A DNA stretch of 64,000 nt from NCBI RefSeq assembly GCF_900110485.1, contig NZ_FODY01000022.1:18099-82098 (forward strand), written 5' to 3'. The notes beneath the pieces are model-generated. The model searched no databases and had not been told where the DNA came from. It saw nothing but the letters and a program-made list of their open reading frames with translations. Origin of the DNA: Propionispora vibrioides (GTDB lineage: Bacteria; Bacillota; Negativicutes; Propionisporales; Propionisporaceae). Position numbers and translations under genes: made by a program. The stretch's first letter is position 1; each line of letters begins with the position of its first letter. Shown here in pieces: positions 43,638 to 51,425 of this stretch.

Positions 43638-44086
43638 CTTTGCCTGGAGAGAGCTTGGTGTTAGGCCTGAATTATTTGGCTATTAAGGGATAGAATCAAT
43701 ATGTTGTTACAGAAACATAACGATTCTTTTTCGAGCGATAAGAGATTAAATGTATAAATTTAAATAATACACAATTTACATAACAAATCGTTGATAAGAA
43801 GGAAAGAGAAAATCATCGAATTATCGCAAGTCCGCAGGAAAAAGGTAATACGGAATTATAGGGGATGATTCATTTTACATAAGTATAGTTATACAAATTT
43901 AGTGAGAGATTATCTAGAAAGAAATAATTGGACTCAACAGTGCCACTGCCTTTGCGTTCGGAACAAAAAGGAAAAACGTTAGCATTTATTCATATAAGTG
44001 ATTTGCTTTTGGAAATAGTTCGTCTGATTTTAAGGTCAGCGTTTTTTGAAGTGGTCGATAATGAAAAAAATGATTCAACTTTTAAG
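43638..44086. other. Gap with GGGGACGG-type repeat, copy 2
   Basis: Holds the diverged repeat at 43861-43952. The remaining sequence has no supported gene: an open frame at 43928-44161 starts inside the repeat, lacks a ribosome site and runs into the opposite gene. Confidence 0.5.
43861..43952. repeat. GGGGACGG-type repeat, copy 2 (diverged)
   Basis: Starts GGGGATGATTCATTTTACAT and contains TATACAAATTTAGTGAGAGA and ATTATCTAGAAAG, then GACTCAACAGTGCCACTGCC. It matches copy 1 base for base over long stretches, but its ends have decayed. Confidence 0.7.
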
Positions 44087-45340
44087 CTATTTAGTACAAG
44101 GAATCTTTTCATGAGGGATATTGCGATTATTTTGATTAGATTTCATACTACTATCGTATAACTGGATGCTCCCTAAGGCGATAATAGCAAAAATTAATAA
44201 CACTATTTGTCCGCTGAATATTTGTAGCAAAACTCCACCAATGACCGGCCCAATAGCCTTTCCTAAGTATTGGAATCCTAAAGAGCCAAAATATGCGCCT
44301 CGCAGATTCTCTGGTGCTATATCATCAATAAAAATTCCACCTATAGAAAAAACAAAAATTTCTCCTAAGGTAAAAATAATCTGGCTTATTATATATGAAA
44401 TATAACTCAATCCGGAAAAACCCATCCCTATAAGCCCGCCCGCAATGAAAAAACTACCTATCTTCATTAACCATAACGGACTTTTTCTTTTCAAGCAATA
44501 ACTTGTAATTGGTATCTGCAATGATACTACTGTAATTGCATTTGTAGCTAAGATCATTGTAAAAACCTCTGTGCCTCCAAAACGCTGCATAAGTATCTGT
44601 CCTAATGTTGATTCTTGCTGGACATATGCTAAATAAGAAATAATTCCACCTACTATGTAAAGCCTCAATGACTTATCATGAAATAACGTTTTTGCAGCCA
44701 TACGTATTGATATTCTATTAGTATTTGTTGCTTGCCTTTCCCACTGCCTCTTTGATTTTGAAGCTATTAGTAGCAGTAGAGATAGGTAAGCCCAACACAT
44801 AACACCTGTAAAATAAAAACTATCTATAGTTCCTGAAAAACCTATCCATGCGCCTAAAATCGGTCCTAAGGCACTCCCTATATTAGCTACCGTATATCGT
44901 AGATTAAATGCGATAACTTTTTGCTCATTGGTTACAACATCTGCTAACATGGCTTGAGTTAGAGTATCAGACCATATACGAAACAATCCGGCAAATAAAT
45001 TCAAAGTACAAAACATCCCTGCCACTACCACTTTCGAAGTGTCAATAGAAGCTGCTATCCCAAAACCGCAAAAAATTAAGCCATAACATAGCAGTGAAAT
45101 TCCAAGTGTTTTTTTTCTCCCATATCTATCAGATAGGTAACCGCCTAAAAATCCACCCAACGTATATGATAAATAAGAAGTTCCTACGATTATACCGGTA
45201 ATAGAAAGCGATATTCCTACTTTAAAATGTAGAAATATCGCAAGAAAAGGTACCGTCATTGATGTTCCAATTCTTAAAAAAAGTACTCCTATAATAATAA
45301 TCCATATTAATGGATTAAATTTGTAAGCATTAAAATTCAT
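44087..45340 (-). CDS. MFS transporter, probable product exporter
   Basis: 417 residues, 12 predicted membrane helices, motif A as GGYLSDRYGRKK. Last gene of the six-gene minus-strand operon. AAGGAGGTAATT precedes ATG 45340, 100 bp after the ATP-grasp gene. The second half has an EIFVFSIGGIFIDDIAP segment and MDR-type helix 5 features (GSALGPILGAWIG). Its place behind a peptide-ligase gene suggests export of the product or resistance. AT-rich like the rest of the cluster. Confidence 0.88.
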   Translation of the reverse strand: MNFNAYKFNPLIWIIIIGVLFLRIGTSMTVPFLAIFLHFKVGISLSITGIIVGTSYLSYTLGGFLGGYLSDRYGRKKTLGISLLCYGLIFCGFGIAASIDTSKVVVAGMFCTLNLFAGLFRIWSDTLTQAMLADVVTNEQKVIAFNLRYTVANIGSALGPILGAWIGFSGTIDSFYFTGVMCWAYLSLLLLIASKSKRQWERQATNTNRISIRMAAKTLFHDKSLRLYIVGGIISYLAYVQQESTLGQILMQRFGGTEVFTMILATNAITVVSLQIPITSYCLKRKSPLWLMKIGSFFIAGGLIGMGFSGLSYISYIISQIIFTLGEIFVFSIGGIFIDDIAPENLRGAYFGSLGFQYLGKAIGPVIGGVLLQIFSGQIVLLIFAIIALGSIQLYDSSMKSNQNNRNIPHEKIPCTK

Positions 45341-45440
45341 AATTACCTCCTTAAACCATCTATATTCTCGATAAGAATAGGTTTAAAGAAATGAATTCTC
45401 TAAACCTATTTTACGTAAAGTAGAACACGTTTATTTGCTA

Positions 45441-46706
45441 TTATTCAAAATCTATATCAAATAAATTCTTTTCTTTTAATACGCTCTGAATATCTGTTCG
45501 AACTTTGTTAAAATCATCAGAATAACATTCCAAAGTCCAAAAATGCATATATCCATTTTTAGAAGGACCGACTATTGTTCCAGCTTCTATTGATAAACGC
45601 TGATCATAAAATGAGGGTAAACTTAAAATCTTATCAATATTATTTAATCCCCTGAATACTCCTCTTTTGGAAGGAAGCGGTCTAGCAAATGCAAATCCTT
45701 TCTCCCATTTTACTTTTAATTCTTCTTCAAAATTTTTACCTTGAAGCATTTTGGCATAGGCTGGGACTAAATCTATTCCAAAGGCTTTATTCAACATTTG
45801 TGCTCTACTACCACCAATTCTCGCACCAACTTCTAGTAATTTTGGTCCTTGACTAGTAAATACAAGCTCTACGTGAGCTAGTGAGCTTGTAATACCCAAA
45901 GCTTTAACTGCACATTTTGCCAATTCCCTTGCTTGTTCCTGTTTAGCTTTTTTGAGTTGCGAAGGGAAAATGGCAGCACAACGATTAAAGTCGTTGCCCC
46001 CATAATCTCTTGCGGTAAAACCATCGACGATAGGAGTAGTATAAACAATTCCCTCTTCATCAATTAAACAATCAATTGAATGAGTATAACCTTCTAAAAA
46101 TTCTTCAGCTAGTAATTTTTCGTTAGAAGATTTGATATTCTTTTTTTTATAATACGCTAAAACCCCCTCTTTGATGGCATAATAAGATTTTTCGATTTGA
46201 TCTTCGTCCGTAATTTTTTCTACAAAAAGACTGGCATATAGATTGTGGGGCTTTATAATAACCGGTAATCCCACTTGATTAATAAAATCCCTTAACTCTT
46301 TTACATTACCAACTTCGGTATACTGAGCTGTTGTATCTTTTCCTAACTTCTTTAAGAATAACTCTCTCATCTTTGTCTTACTCAAACTATTTTCTGCAGC
46401 TTCTATGGACAACCCTCTTAAATTAAATTTTTCGGATAAAATGGCTGATTGCCTAACATAAAATTCTCTCATGTTTAACAAACATAATATATTGTACCGA
46501 GTTTTTATATTTTCAATAATAGTAAATAAATCTTCAATGTGTCCCATAGTGAAATTAAACGTTTCTACAAGCGTAAACTTACTCAGATCTGCAATATTTT
46601 TTGAGTTGTTTACATCCAAAATAATTCCGATATCTATACCATGTTCATAGAACCACTCGTATTCACCGGTTCGTGCGTTTCCTAAATATAAAACAATTTC
46701 TTTCAT
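45441..46706 (-). CDS. ATP-grasp ligase, amino-acid/dipeptide ligase-like
   Basis: 421 residues. N-terminal pre-ATP-grasp Rossmann region (VLYLGNARTGEYEWF), central ATP-grasp domain (about 100-310) with IIKPHN lysine, LAEEFLEGYTHSIDCLID and the Mg-binding LLEVGARIGGSRAQML, then a C-terminal domain typical of carnosine-synthase and L-amino-acid-ligase relatives. It joins a carboxylate and an amine through an acyl phosphate. AGAGGTGA places the start at ATG 46706. The gene is 21 bp downstream of the PLP enzyme gene, so the amino acid made by that enzyme is a plausible substrate. Confidence 0.87.
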   Translation of the reverse strand: MKEIVLYLGNARTGEYEWFYEHGIDIGIILDVNNSKNIADLSKFTLVETFNFTMGHIEDLFTIIENIKTRYNILCLLNMREFYVRQSAILSEKFNLRGLSIEAAENSLSKTKMRELFLKKLGKDTTAQYTEVGNVKELRDFINQVGLPVIIKPHNLYASLFVEKITDEDQIEKSYYAIKEGVLAYYKKKNIKSSNEKLLAEEFLEGYTHSIDCLIDEEGIVYTTPIVDGFTARDYGGNDFNRCAAIFPSQLKKAKQEQARELAKCAVKALGITSSLAHVELVFTSQGPKLLEVGARIGGSRAQMLNKAFGIDLVPAYAKMLQGKNFEEELKVKWEKGFAFARPLPSKRGVFRGLNNIDKILSLPSFYDQRLSIEAGTIVGPSKNGYMHFWTLECYSDDFNKVRTDIQSVLKEKNLFDIDFE

Positions 46707-46727
46707 GGCCAATCACCTCTATACTTA

Positions 46728-47798
46728 TTATCCAACTTTTCGTTTAGTGATTCCTTCACATACTTCTCTGATTTTGCTTGCAGCTAAACACACATCTTTT
46801 TCGCTAATACCCAAGTGCGTGACAGCTCTAACTGTATATGTGTGCCAAGGATACAAAAATACCCCTTTTTTCTCACATAGACTAACAAATTCTTTAGCAG
46901 TAAGCCCAATATCTCGCGTATCTAGCATTACCATATTTGTTTGAACAGTTTCTAAATTAATATTAAGATACTTACTACTCTTAAGTAATGATCCCAGTAA
47001 TTTGGCATTATGATGATCTACTTCTAAACGTTGAACATTATTTTTAATAGCGAATAATGCAGCTGCCGCCATAAACCCTGATTGATGAAGGCTACCGCCA
47101 TACCACCTTCTATATTTTTTGGCTTTTTCAATAAAATTTTTACTTCCCATAATAATCGATCCAAATGGTGCTCCTAACCCTTTTGAAAATGAAGTCGATA
47201 TACTATCGGTATATAATGCGTATTCTTTCACTGGAATATTGGTTGCAATACAGGCATTCAGAAATCGTTCTCCATCCATATGTAATGGGATTCCTTGTTT
47301 TTGAGCAAAAGAATAAACCTCTTTTAAATTTTCTATAGGGAAGATAGTTCCGCCGTATCCATTGATTGTATTTTCTAAAGATATTAGTGCTGGACGACTA
47401 AATAAATTCCCTCTAATTTTGTTACAAATTGCTTTTTCGATGTCCTCTACCCGTAATACTCCATCTTTTGAATGGCATGTATTTAATAGAATTTTCCCTA
47501 GATCAGTTGAGGGCCCTGCTTGAAAATAGTTTATATGATAACTACCGTCTAATATAATTTCGTCTCCCGCTTGTGTCCAACACCTAATAGAAACCTGGTC
47601 ACTCATTGTTCCTGATGCCATAAATAAACCAGCTTCTTTACCAAAATATTTTGCACAATACTCCTCAAGTTCTACAGTAGTTTCATCTTCCCCATAACCA
47701 TGATCGCCTACTTTTGCTTTATAAATAGCCTCCCGCATTTCCTCTGATGGTGACGTTACCGTATCACTTCTCAAATCAATTTTAATAGTCTTTTCCAC
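46728..47798 (-). CDS. Threonine-aldolase-fold PLP enzyme
   Basis: 356 residues, fold type I PLP enzyme like low-specificity L-threonine aldolase. Seen: IDLRSDTVTSPSEEM start, GYGEDETTVELE, PLP-stacking H89, D175 in HMDGER and the Schiff-base K206 in SFSKGLGAPFGS. Two positions differ from standard aldolases as I know them: HINYFQAG has Q where HxxxxEAG is usual, and HMDGERF has E where DGAR is usual. It may therefore make or modify a beta-substituted amino acid rather than degrade threonine. GTG start behind GGAGGG. It is 42 bp after the sulfur-carrier gene. Confidence 0.88.
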   Translation of the reverse strand: MEKTIKIDLRSDTVTSPSEEMREAIYKAKVGDHGYGEDETTVELEEYCAKYFGKEAGLFMASGTMSDQVSIRCWTQAGDEIILDGSYHINYFQAGPSTDLGKILLNTCHSKDGVLRVEDIEKAICNKIRGNLFSRPALISLENTINGYGGTIFPIENLKEVYSFAQKQGIPLHMDGERFLNACIATNIPVKEYALYTDSISTSFSKGLGAPFGSIIMGSKNFIEKAKKYRRWYGGSLHQSGFMAAAALFAIKNNVQRLEVDHHNAKLLGSLLKSSKYLNINLETVQTNMVMLDTRDIGLTAKEFVSLCEKKGVFLYPWHTYTVRAVTHLGISEKDVCLAASKIREVCEGITKRKVG

Positions 47799-47840
47799 TA
47801 AAATCCCTCCAATTATTTTGATATTTATTTCTTCAGTATT

Positions 47841-48119
47841 TCATCCTCCGGCAATGGGTGTCATTATAGTGATTTCATCATTATCTGACAAAAGGATATC
47901 ATTGTTTAAATCTATCTTTTCATCATTTAGAAATATTAGAACTCCCTTACAAAAATCTCCGTTATTTGAGATAATATGGATCTTTAGTTTTTCATACCTT
48001 ACACATAGACAATTTACAATGAAATCTTTTAATCCATACGGACTTTCAATATCAATTACTTCTTTAGACCTTCCTACTGATTTTTTTATTTGTGTCATAT
48101 AATTTACTAATATCTGCAT
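47841..48119 (-). CDS. ThiS/MoaD-like ubiquitin-fold sulfur carrier
   Basis: 92 residues ending ITIMTPIAGG: the C-terminal Gly-Gly is already exposed, as in active sulfur carriers, which are adenylated by an E1-like enzyme and converted to a thiocarboxylate. The beta-grasp pattern fits: GVLIFLNDEKIDLNNDILLSDNDEI. AGAGGTGA lies 6 nt before ATG 48119. It overlaps the JAMM gene end. Thiamin and molybdopterin genes are absent around it, so this is a carrier dedicated to the local pathway. Confidence 0.88.
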   Translation of the reverse strand: MQILVNYMTQIKKSVGRSKEVIDIESPYGLKDFIVNCLCVRYEKLKIHIISNNGDFCKGVLIFLNDEKIDLNNDILLSDNDEITIMTPIAGG

Positions 48120-48703
48120 AAACATTCACCTCTGTTTTTTATATTGAGCATGCTGATTGTCTTTATGACGGCTTCAGTTTCGAGGGCTCCTTCATAAAAT
48201 GCTCGTATTTTTGAATTTTGGAATTCATCAATTGAAACAATAAACATAAATAGCTCTGTATCACTTGCTAAAACCCTATCCAATGTGGTCGGAAGTTCCT
48301 TAGACTCTAACCCAATCCATGAGTTAGAATGGTGCATATGATAGGTTCCAATTAAGGTAAGTCCGCTTTTCTTTAATCTGTTTATAATATTCTTTGTCTC
48401 TATGGGGTCGGCCACCCATGCCCGTTCTTCTATGGGCAGTTTTGCCGGAATTGCAAATTTTTTTATTGTCGCATCCATATCCTGTTTTATATTACCAGCA
48501 ATTCTATAATTCAAGTAAAGTGGCTCAACAGTATCAACAACAACTTTATTTCTTTCAATGCTTCCCCCCAACAAACCATATGCCTGTTGTTCATGATATT
48601 CTTCCAATAAATACATTCCATTTAATTTTCGCAAACAATGACGTACCATTTTTTCATAACACTCATTTGAAATGCTAATTTCAAAATTATCTCTGTTTTG
48701 CAT
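48107..48703 (-). CDS. JAMM/MPN-like metallopeptidase with altered spacing
   Basis: 198 residues. A JAMM-type layout: E38 in EQQAYGLLGG, then H122-x-H124 in TYHMHHSNSW and a later TTLD (D142). Canonical JAMM has HxH-x7-S-x2-D; here a T-x-x-D is 14 residues after H124, so either there is an insertion or the metal site is modified. QbsD/Mec+-type JAMM proteins cleave sulfur-carrier conjugates. As the carrier already ends in GG, release of a finished product from the carrier is the likelier job. It overlaps the carrier gene by 13 bp and lies 15 bp after the E1 gene. Confidence 0.75.
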   Translation of the reverse strand: MQNRDNFEISISNECYEKMVRHCLRKLNGMYLLEEYHEQQAYGLLGGSIERNKVVVDTVEPLYLNYRIAGNIKQDMDATIKKFAIPAKLPIEERAWVADPIETKNIINRLKKSGLTLIGTYHMHHSNSWIGLESKELPTTLDRVLASDTELFMFIVSIDEFQNSKIRAFYEGALETEAVIKTISMLNIKNRGECLCRY

Positions 48704-48718
48704 TTTTACACTTCCAAA

Positions 48719-49855
48719 TTAAATATTATCGATAAGCGGGAGTTTTTCATACATCCAAGAATACATCCCGCCATCAAGTACAAAGACCTTATATCCATAA
48801 GCCAATAATACTTTTGCCGCAAGAATACTTCTAGAATCTTCTTGACAGTAAACAATTAGACACTTATCTTTGAACTTATCCAATTCGTCCATTCGATTTT
48901 TTAAACTATGAATGGGAATATGTATAGAGTTGGGGATTGTTTTTTTTCTTTCGCAAAAATCCCTAATATCTAAAAAAATGAATTGGTGCTCATTATTACA
49001 AAAAATAGTGTAAGCATTTTTGACTTCTATTTTTTCTACTTCCTCTGTCTTAGGTTCTAAATTGCTAATTTTGTGGTAGTTCCCTATGATCTTAAGATTT
49101 GGTGTTTTACTACAAATTGGACAATTAGGATTTTTTCTGATATTTACCTTTTTGAAAACCATATCCAGTGCGTCATAGATAAGTAATTTACCAATAAGCG
49201 GTTCTCCAACTCCACATATTAATTTAATTACCTCAGTGGCTTGGATAGCTCCGATGACTCCTGGAAGTATACCGAACACCCCTAATTCTAAACTGCCAGG
49301 GATATTTTGAGCATTAGGCGGTTCGGGAAACAGGCAACGATAACAAGGTCCATCTTTAGCACCGAATATAGAAACTTTTCCCTCAAAATTATAAATGCTA
49401 CCATATACGTATTTTTTGCCCAATGATATACTTGCATCATTAATTAAATAACGTGTTGCTAGATTATCTGTTGCATCAATGATATAATCGAAATTTGCAA
49501 AAATATTGGCATAATTCTTTTCAGTTAACACATTGTTGTATTTAATAATGTTTGTATTTGGATTAATATCTCTTAAACGCTGTTCCGCCACTTGAACTTT
49601 TAGTTTACCAATTTGAGATGTGCTATAGATGATCTGTCTTTGAAGATTACTTAAATCTACCGTATCAAATTCCACTAATCCAATTGTGCCAACTCCGCAT
49701 GCAGCTAAATAAGTTGCAATAGGAGAGCCTAGACCGCCCATGCCTACAATTAGAACCTTCGAATCAATTATTTTCTCTTGTCCATCTACACCTATTTCTG
49801 GTAATATCAACTGTCTATTATATCTTTTGTATTCTTCTTTATTCATATCATTCAA
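48719..49855 (-). CDS. E1-like adenylyltransferase with C-terminal rhodanese domain (MoeZ/MOCS3 type)
   Basis: 378 residues. ThiF/MoeB domain (1-255): nucleotide loop GMGGLG (38-43), NLQRQIIY, IDATDN, and zinc pairs C171/C174 and C245/C248. The place where ThiF and MoeB usually have Cys before the GVLG helix reads SLELGVFG, so that Cys is missing. The rhodanese domain (about 275-378) has the persulfide Cys337 in YCQEDSRS. The protein can activate the carrier's GG end and supply sulfur in one polypeptide. First gene of the six-gene operon, divergent from the regulator at 50194. Confidence 0.92.
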   Translation of the reverse strand: MNDMNKEEYKRYNRQLILPEIGVDGQEKIIDSKVLIVGMGGLGSPIATYLAACGVGTIGLVEFDTVDLSNLQRQIIYSTSQIGKLKVQVAEQRLRDINPNTNIIKYNNVLTEKNYANIFANFDYIIDATDNLATRYLINDASISLGKKYVYGSIYNFEGKVSIFGAKDGPCYRCLFPEPPNAQNIPGSLELGVFGILPGVIGAIQATEVIKLICGVGEPLIGKLLIYDALDMVFKKVNIRKNPNCPICSKTPNLKIIGNYHKISNLEPKTEEVEKIEVKNAYTIFCNNEHQFIFLDIRDFCERKKTIPNSIHIPIHSLKNRMDELDKFKDKCLIVYCQEDSRSILAAKVLLAYGYKVFVLDGGMYSWMYEKLPLIDNI

Positions 49856-50193
49856 CTACAAACATGCTAAACTTTTAGACACGTTCTTCCTCCTTTATCA
49901 GTAATTAATTAAGTATCTCTCGGATTGTCGAATATTTTCACCTCCATTCAAAAACAGCAGGTGTTTAAAATTAATAACTTTTTGGAAGTTGATTCGAATA
50001 TTATTTTATTACAAGCAATATTCCAATAAATCACACGATTGGTGTTATTTTTATAACTTGTCAATAGTAAAAAAGAGGAAATTTGTAATTATTATGGAAT
50101 AAATGTAATATTATATATAGTTTGGTTTAAATAGATATAAGGGGATTTTATTAAAATTAAGTTCATCTCCAATATGCAAGGGGTTCTATATAT
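49856..50193. other. Divergent control region of the sulfur-carrier cluster
   Basis: 338 bp, very AT-rich, between the E1 gene and its probable regulator; promoters for both directions must lie here. I see several TATAAT-like words but cannot choose one. A CACACGATTGGTG partial inverted repeat near 50036-50049 is a candidate binding site. Confidence 0.4.
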
Positions 50194-51093
50194 ATGGATA
50201 ATGTTAAAATGTATGAATATTTATATGAGGGTTTGCAATTTAGACCCATGCGAGTTAGTCTTCAAACGATTAATAAACTTTCTGTAGAAAAGGGCATCAT
50301 TGTACAGCAACAATACCCAAGAGATATTTTAAAAGATTCAGCACTATCTGAGATACTAAACCAAAATCGCTTATTAATTTCTATCGTTCGTCCATTACTA
50401 TATAAGGTCTTTAGTCTATTTTCCAATAAGGCAAATTTATTACTTTTAACCGATGCAAATGGATATATCATTGATTTAATAAGTAGTCCTGAAATTCTTT
50501 TGTCTTGTTTTAATAATGGCATAATGTTAGGAACCTGCATGGACTATTTTAGTCTAGGAACAAATGCTATTAGTTTGTCTAAATATGAAAAAGGTACGAT
50601 ATCTATTTTGGGTAAGGAACATTTTTGCCATATTCTCCAATCCTTTAATTGCTTAGCAACTCCCATCAATTTAGGAATGAATATAATTGGATTTTTAGAT
50701 ATTTCGACGTTTGAGCCTTCTGATTTAGTGCACCTTTCAAGTGTAATTTTTTTATTAGCAGAGCTAATAAAAAGTCGATTTTCATATGATTCTTATAAAC
50801 TTAATTTTAATAATGATAAAGATAATCTGAAAAGTGATATTCATAGTCTGAAAGAGAGTAAAATAACCTTTTTTGGAAAAATAATAGTTAATAGTAATTT
50901 TTTATTTACAATAAAGGAAATAGAAATTCTATATGAGATGTATATGAAAAAATCACCTGCTGATATAGTCAAAAAGCTGTGCATAACATCAAATACTTTT
51001 AAAACGCATCTAAGGCATATTTATCAAAAATTGAATGTTTGTACGATTGATGATTGCTTCGTTAAAATTGACAACCTACTTGGTCTTAATTAA
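50194..51093 (+). CDS. GAF-LuxR type transcriptional regulator
   Basis: 299 residues. Residues about 60-200 resemble the GAF domain of AcoR-type sigma-54 activators (TDANGYIIDL, GTCMDYFSLGTNAI, GKEHF, CLATPI ... IIGFLDIS). The AAA+ domain and Fis HTH of those proteins are absent. Instead the C-terminus (about 235-299) is a LuxR-type HTH (FTIKEIEILYEMYMKKSPAD; SNTFKTHLRHIYQKL). It is divergent from the biosynthetic operon and is its probable regulator. The combination GAF(AcoR)-LuxR is uncommon. AT-rich. Confidence 0.78.
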   Translation: MDNVKMYEYLYEGLQFRPMRVSLQTINKLSVEKGIIVQQQYPRDILKDSALSEILNQNRLLISIVRPLLYKVFSLFSNKANLLLLTDANGYIIDLISSPEILLSCFNNGIMLGTCMDYFSLGTNAISLSKYEKGTISILGKEHFCHILQSFNCLATPINLGMNIIGFLDISTFEPSDLVHLSSVIFLLAELIKSRFSYDSYKLNFNNDKDNLKSDIHSLKESKITFFGKIIVNSNFLFTIKEIEILYEMYMKKSPADIVKKLCITSNTFKTHLRHIYQKLNVCTIDDCFVKIDNLLGLN

Positions 51094-51425
51094 TAACTCA
51101 ATTGTGTAGATGAAAATAGATAGGATCAATCAGTTGTGGAAGCTGAACTTAATAAATTTTATGTGGAATGTAATATATAGATTGTTTTGTGATATAGAGA
51201 ACAGTATCGCGTTGGTAACGGCGAAACTAAAAACCATAAGTCTCCTAACCAAACAGACCATAACTTACCAAGTAGTAAGTTATGGTCTGTTTTTTGTATA
51301 AACCATGCTGCTTTTGATATAGATCACTTCTTTTTAGCGACAGAAATAGTATGATTGCATTATAAATTAAAGCGAGAAGCTGGTTAATACAGCAGTTCTA
51401 CTGTTATTAAGGAGTGTGAGCGAAT
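51094..51425 (+). other. Gap with terminator and leader of the activase gene
   Basis: Terminator at 51252-51296; an AAGGAG site precedes ATG 51426. No gene supported. Confidence 0.5.
51252..51296 (+). terminator. Terminator after the GAF-LuxR gene
   Basis: AACAGACCATAACTTAC, 6-nt loop, GTAAGTTATGGTCTGTT, then T-rich. Perfect 17-bp stem. Confidence 0.92.

Noticed and set aside
43928..44161. Possible 77-residue gene
   Set aside because: It begins inside a repeat and ends inside the convergent MFS gene; no ribosome site.
47841..49855. Thiamin or molybdopterin biosynthesis operon
   Set aside because: Carrier and E1 genes fit, but thiG, thiH, moaE, moeA and similar genes are absent and the operon continues into PLP, ATP-grasp and MFS genes.
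49856..50193. Sigma-54 promoter for the cluster, suggested by the AcoR-like GAF domain
   Set aside because: No convincing GG-N10-GC element was found and the regulator lacks an AAA+ domain.
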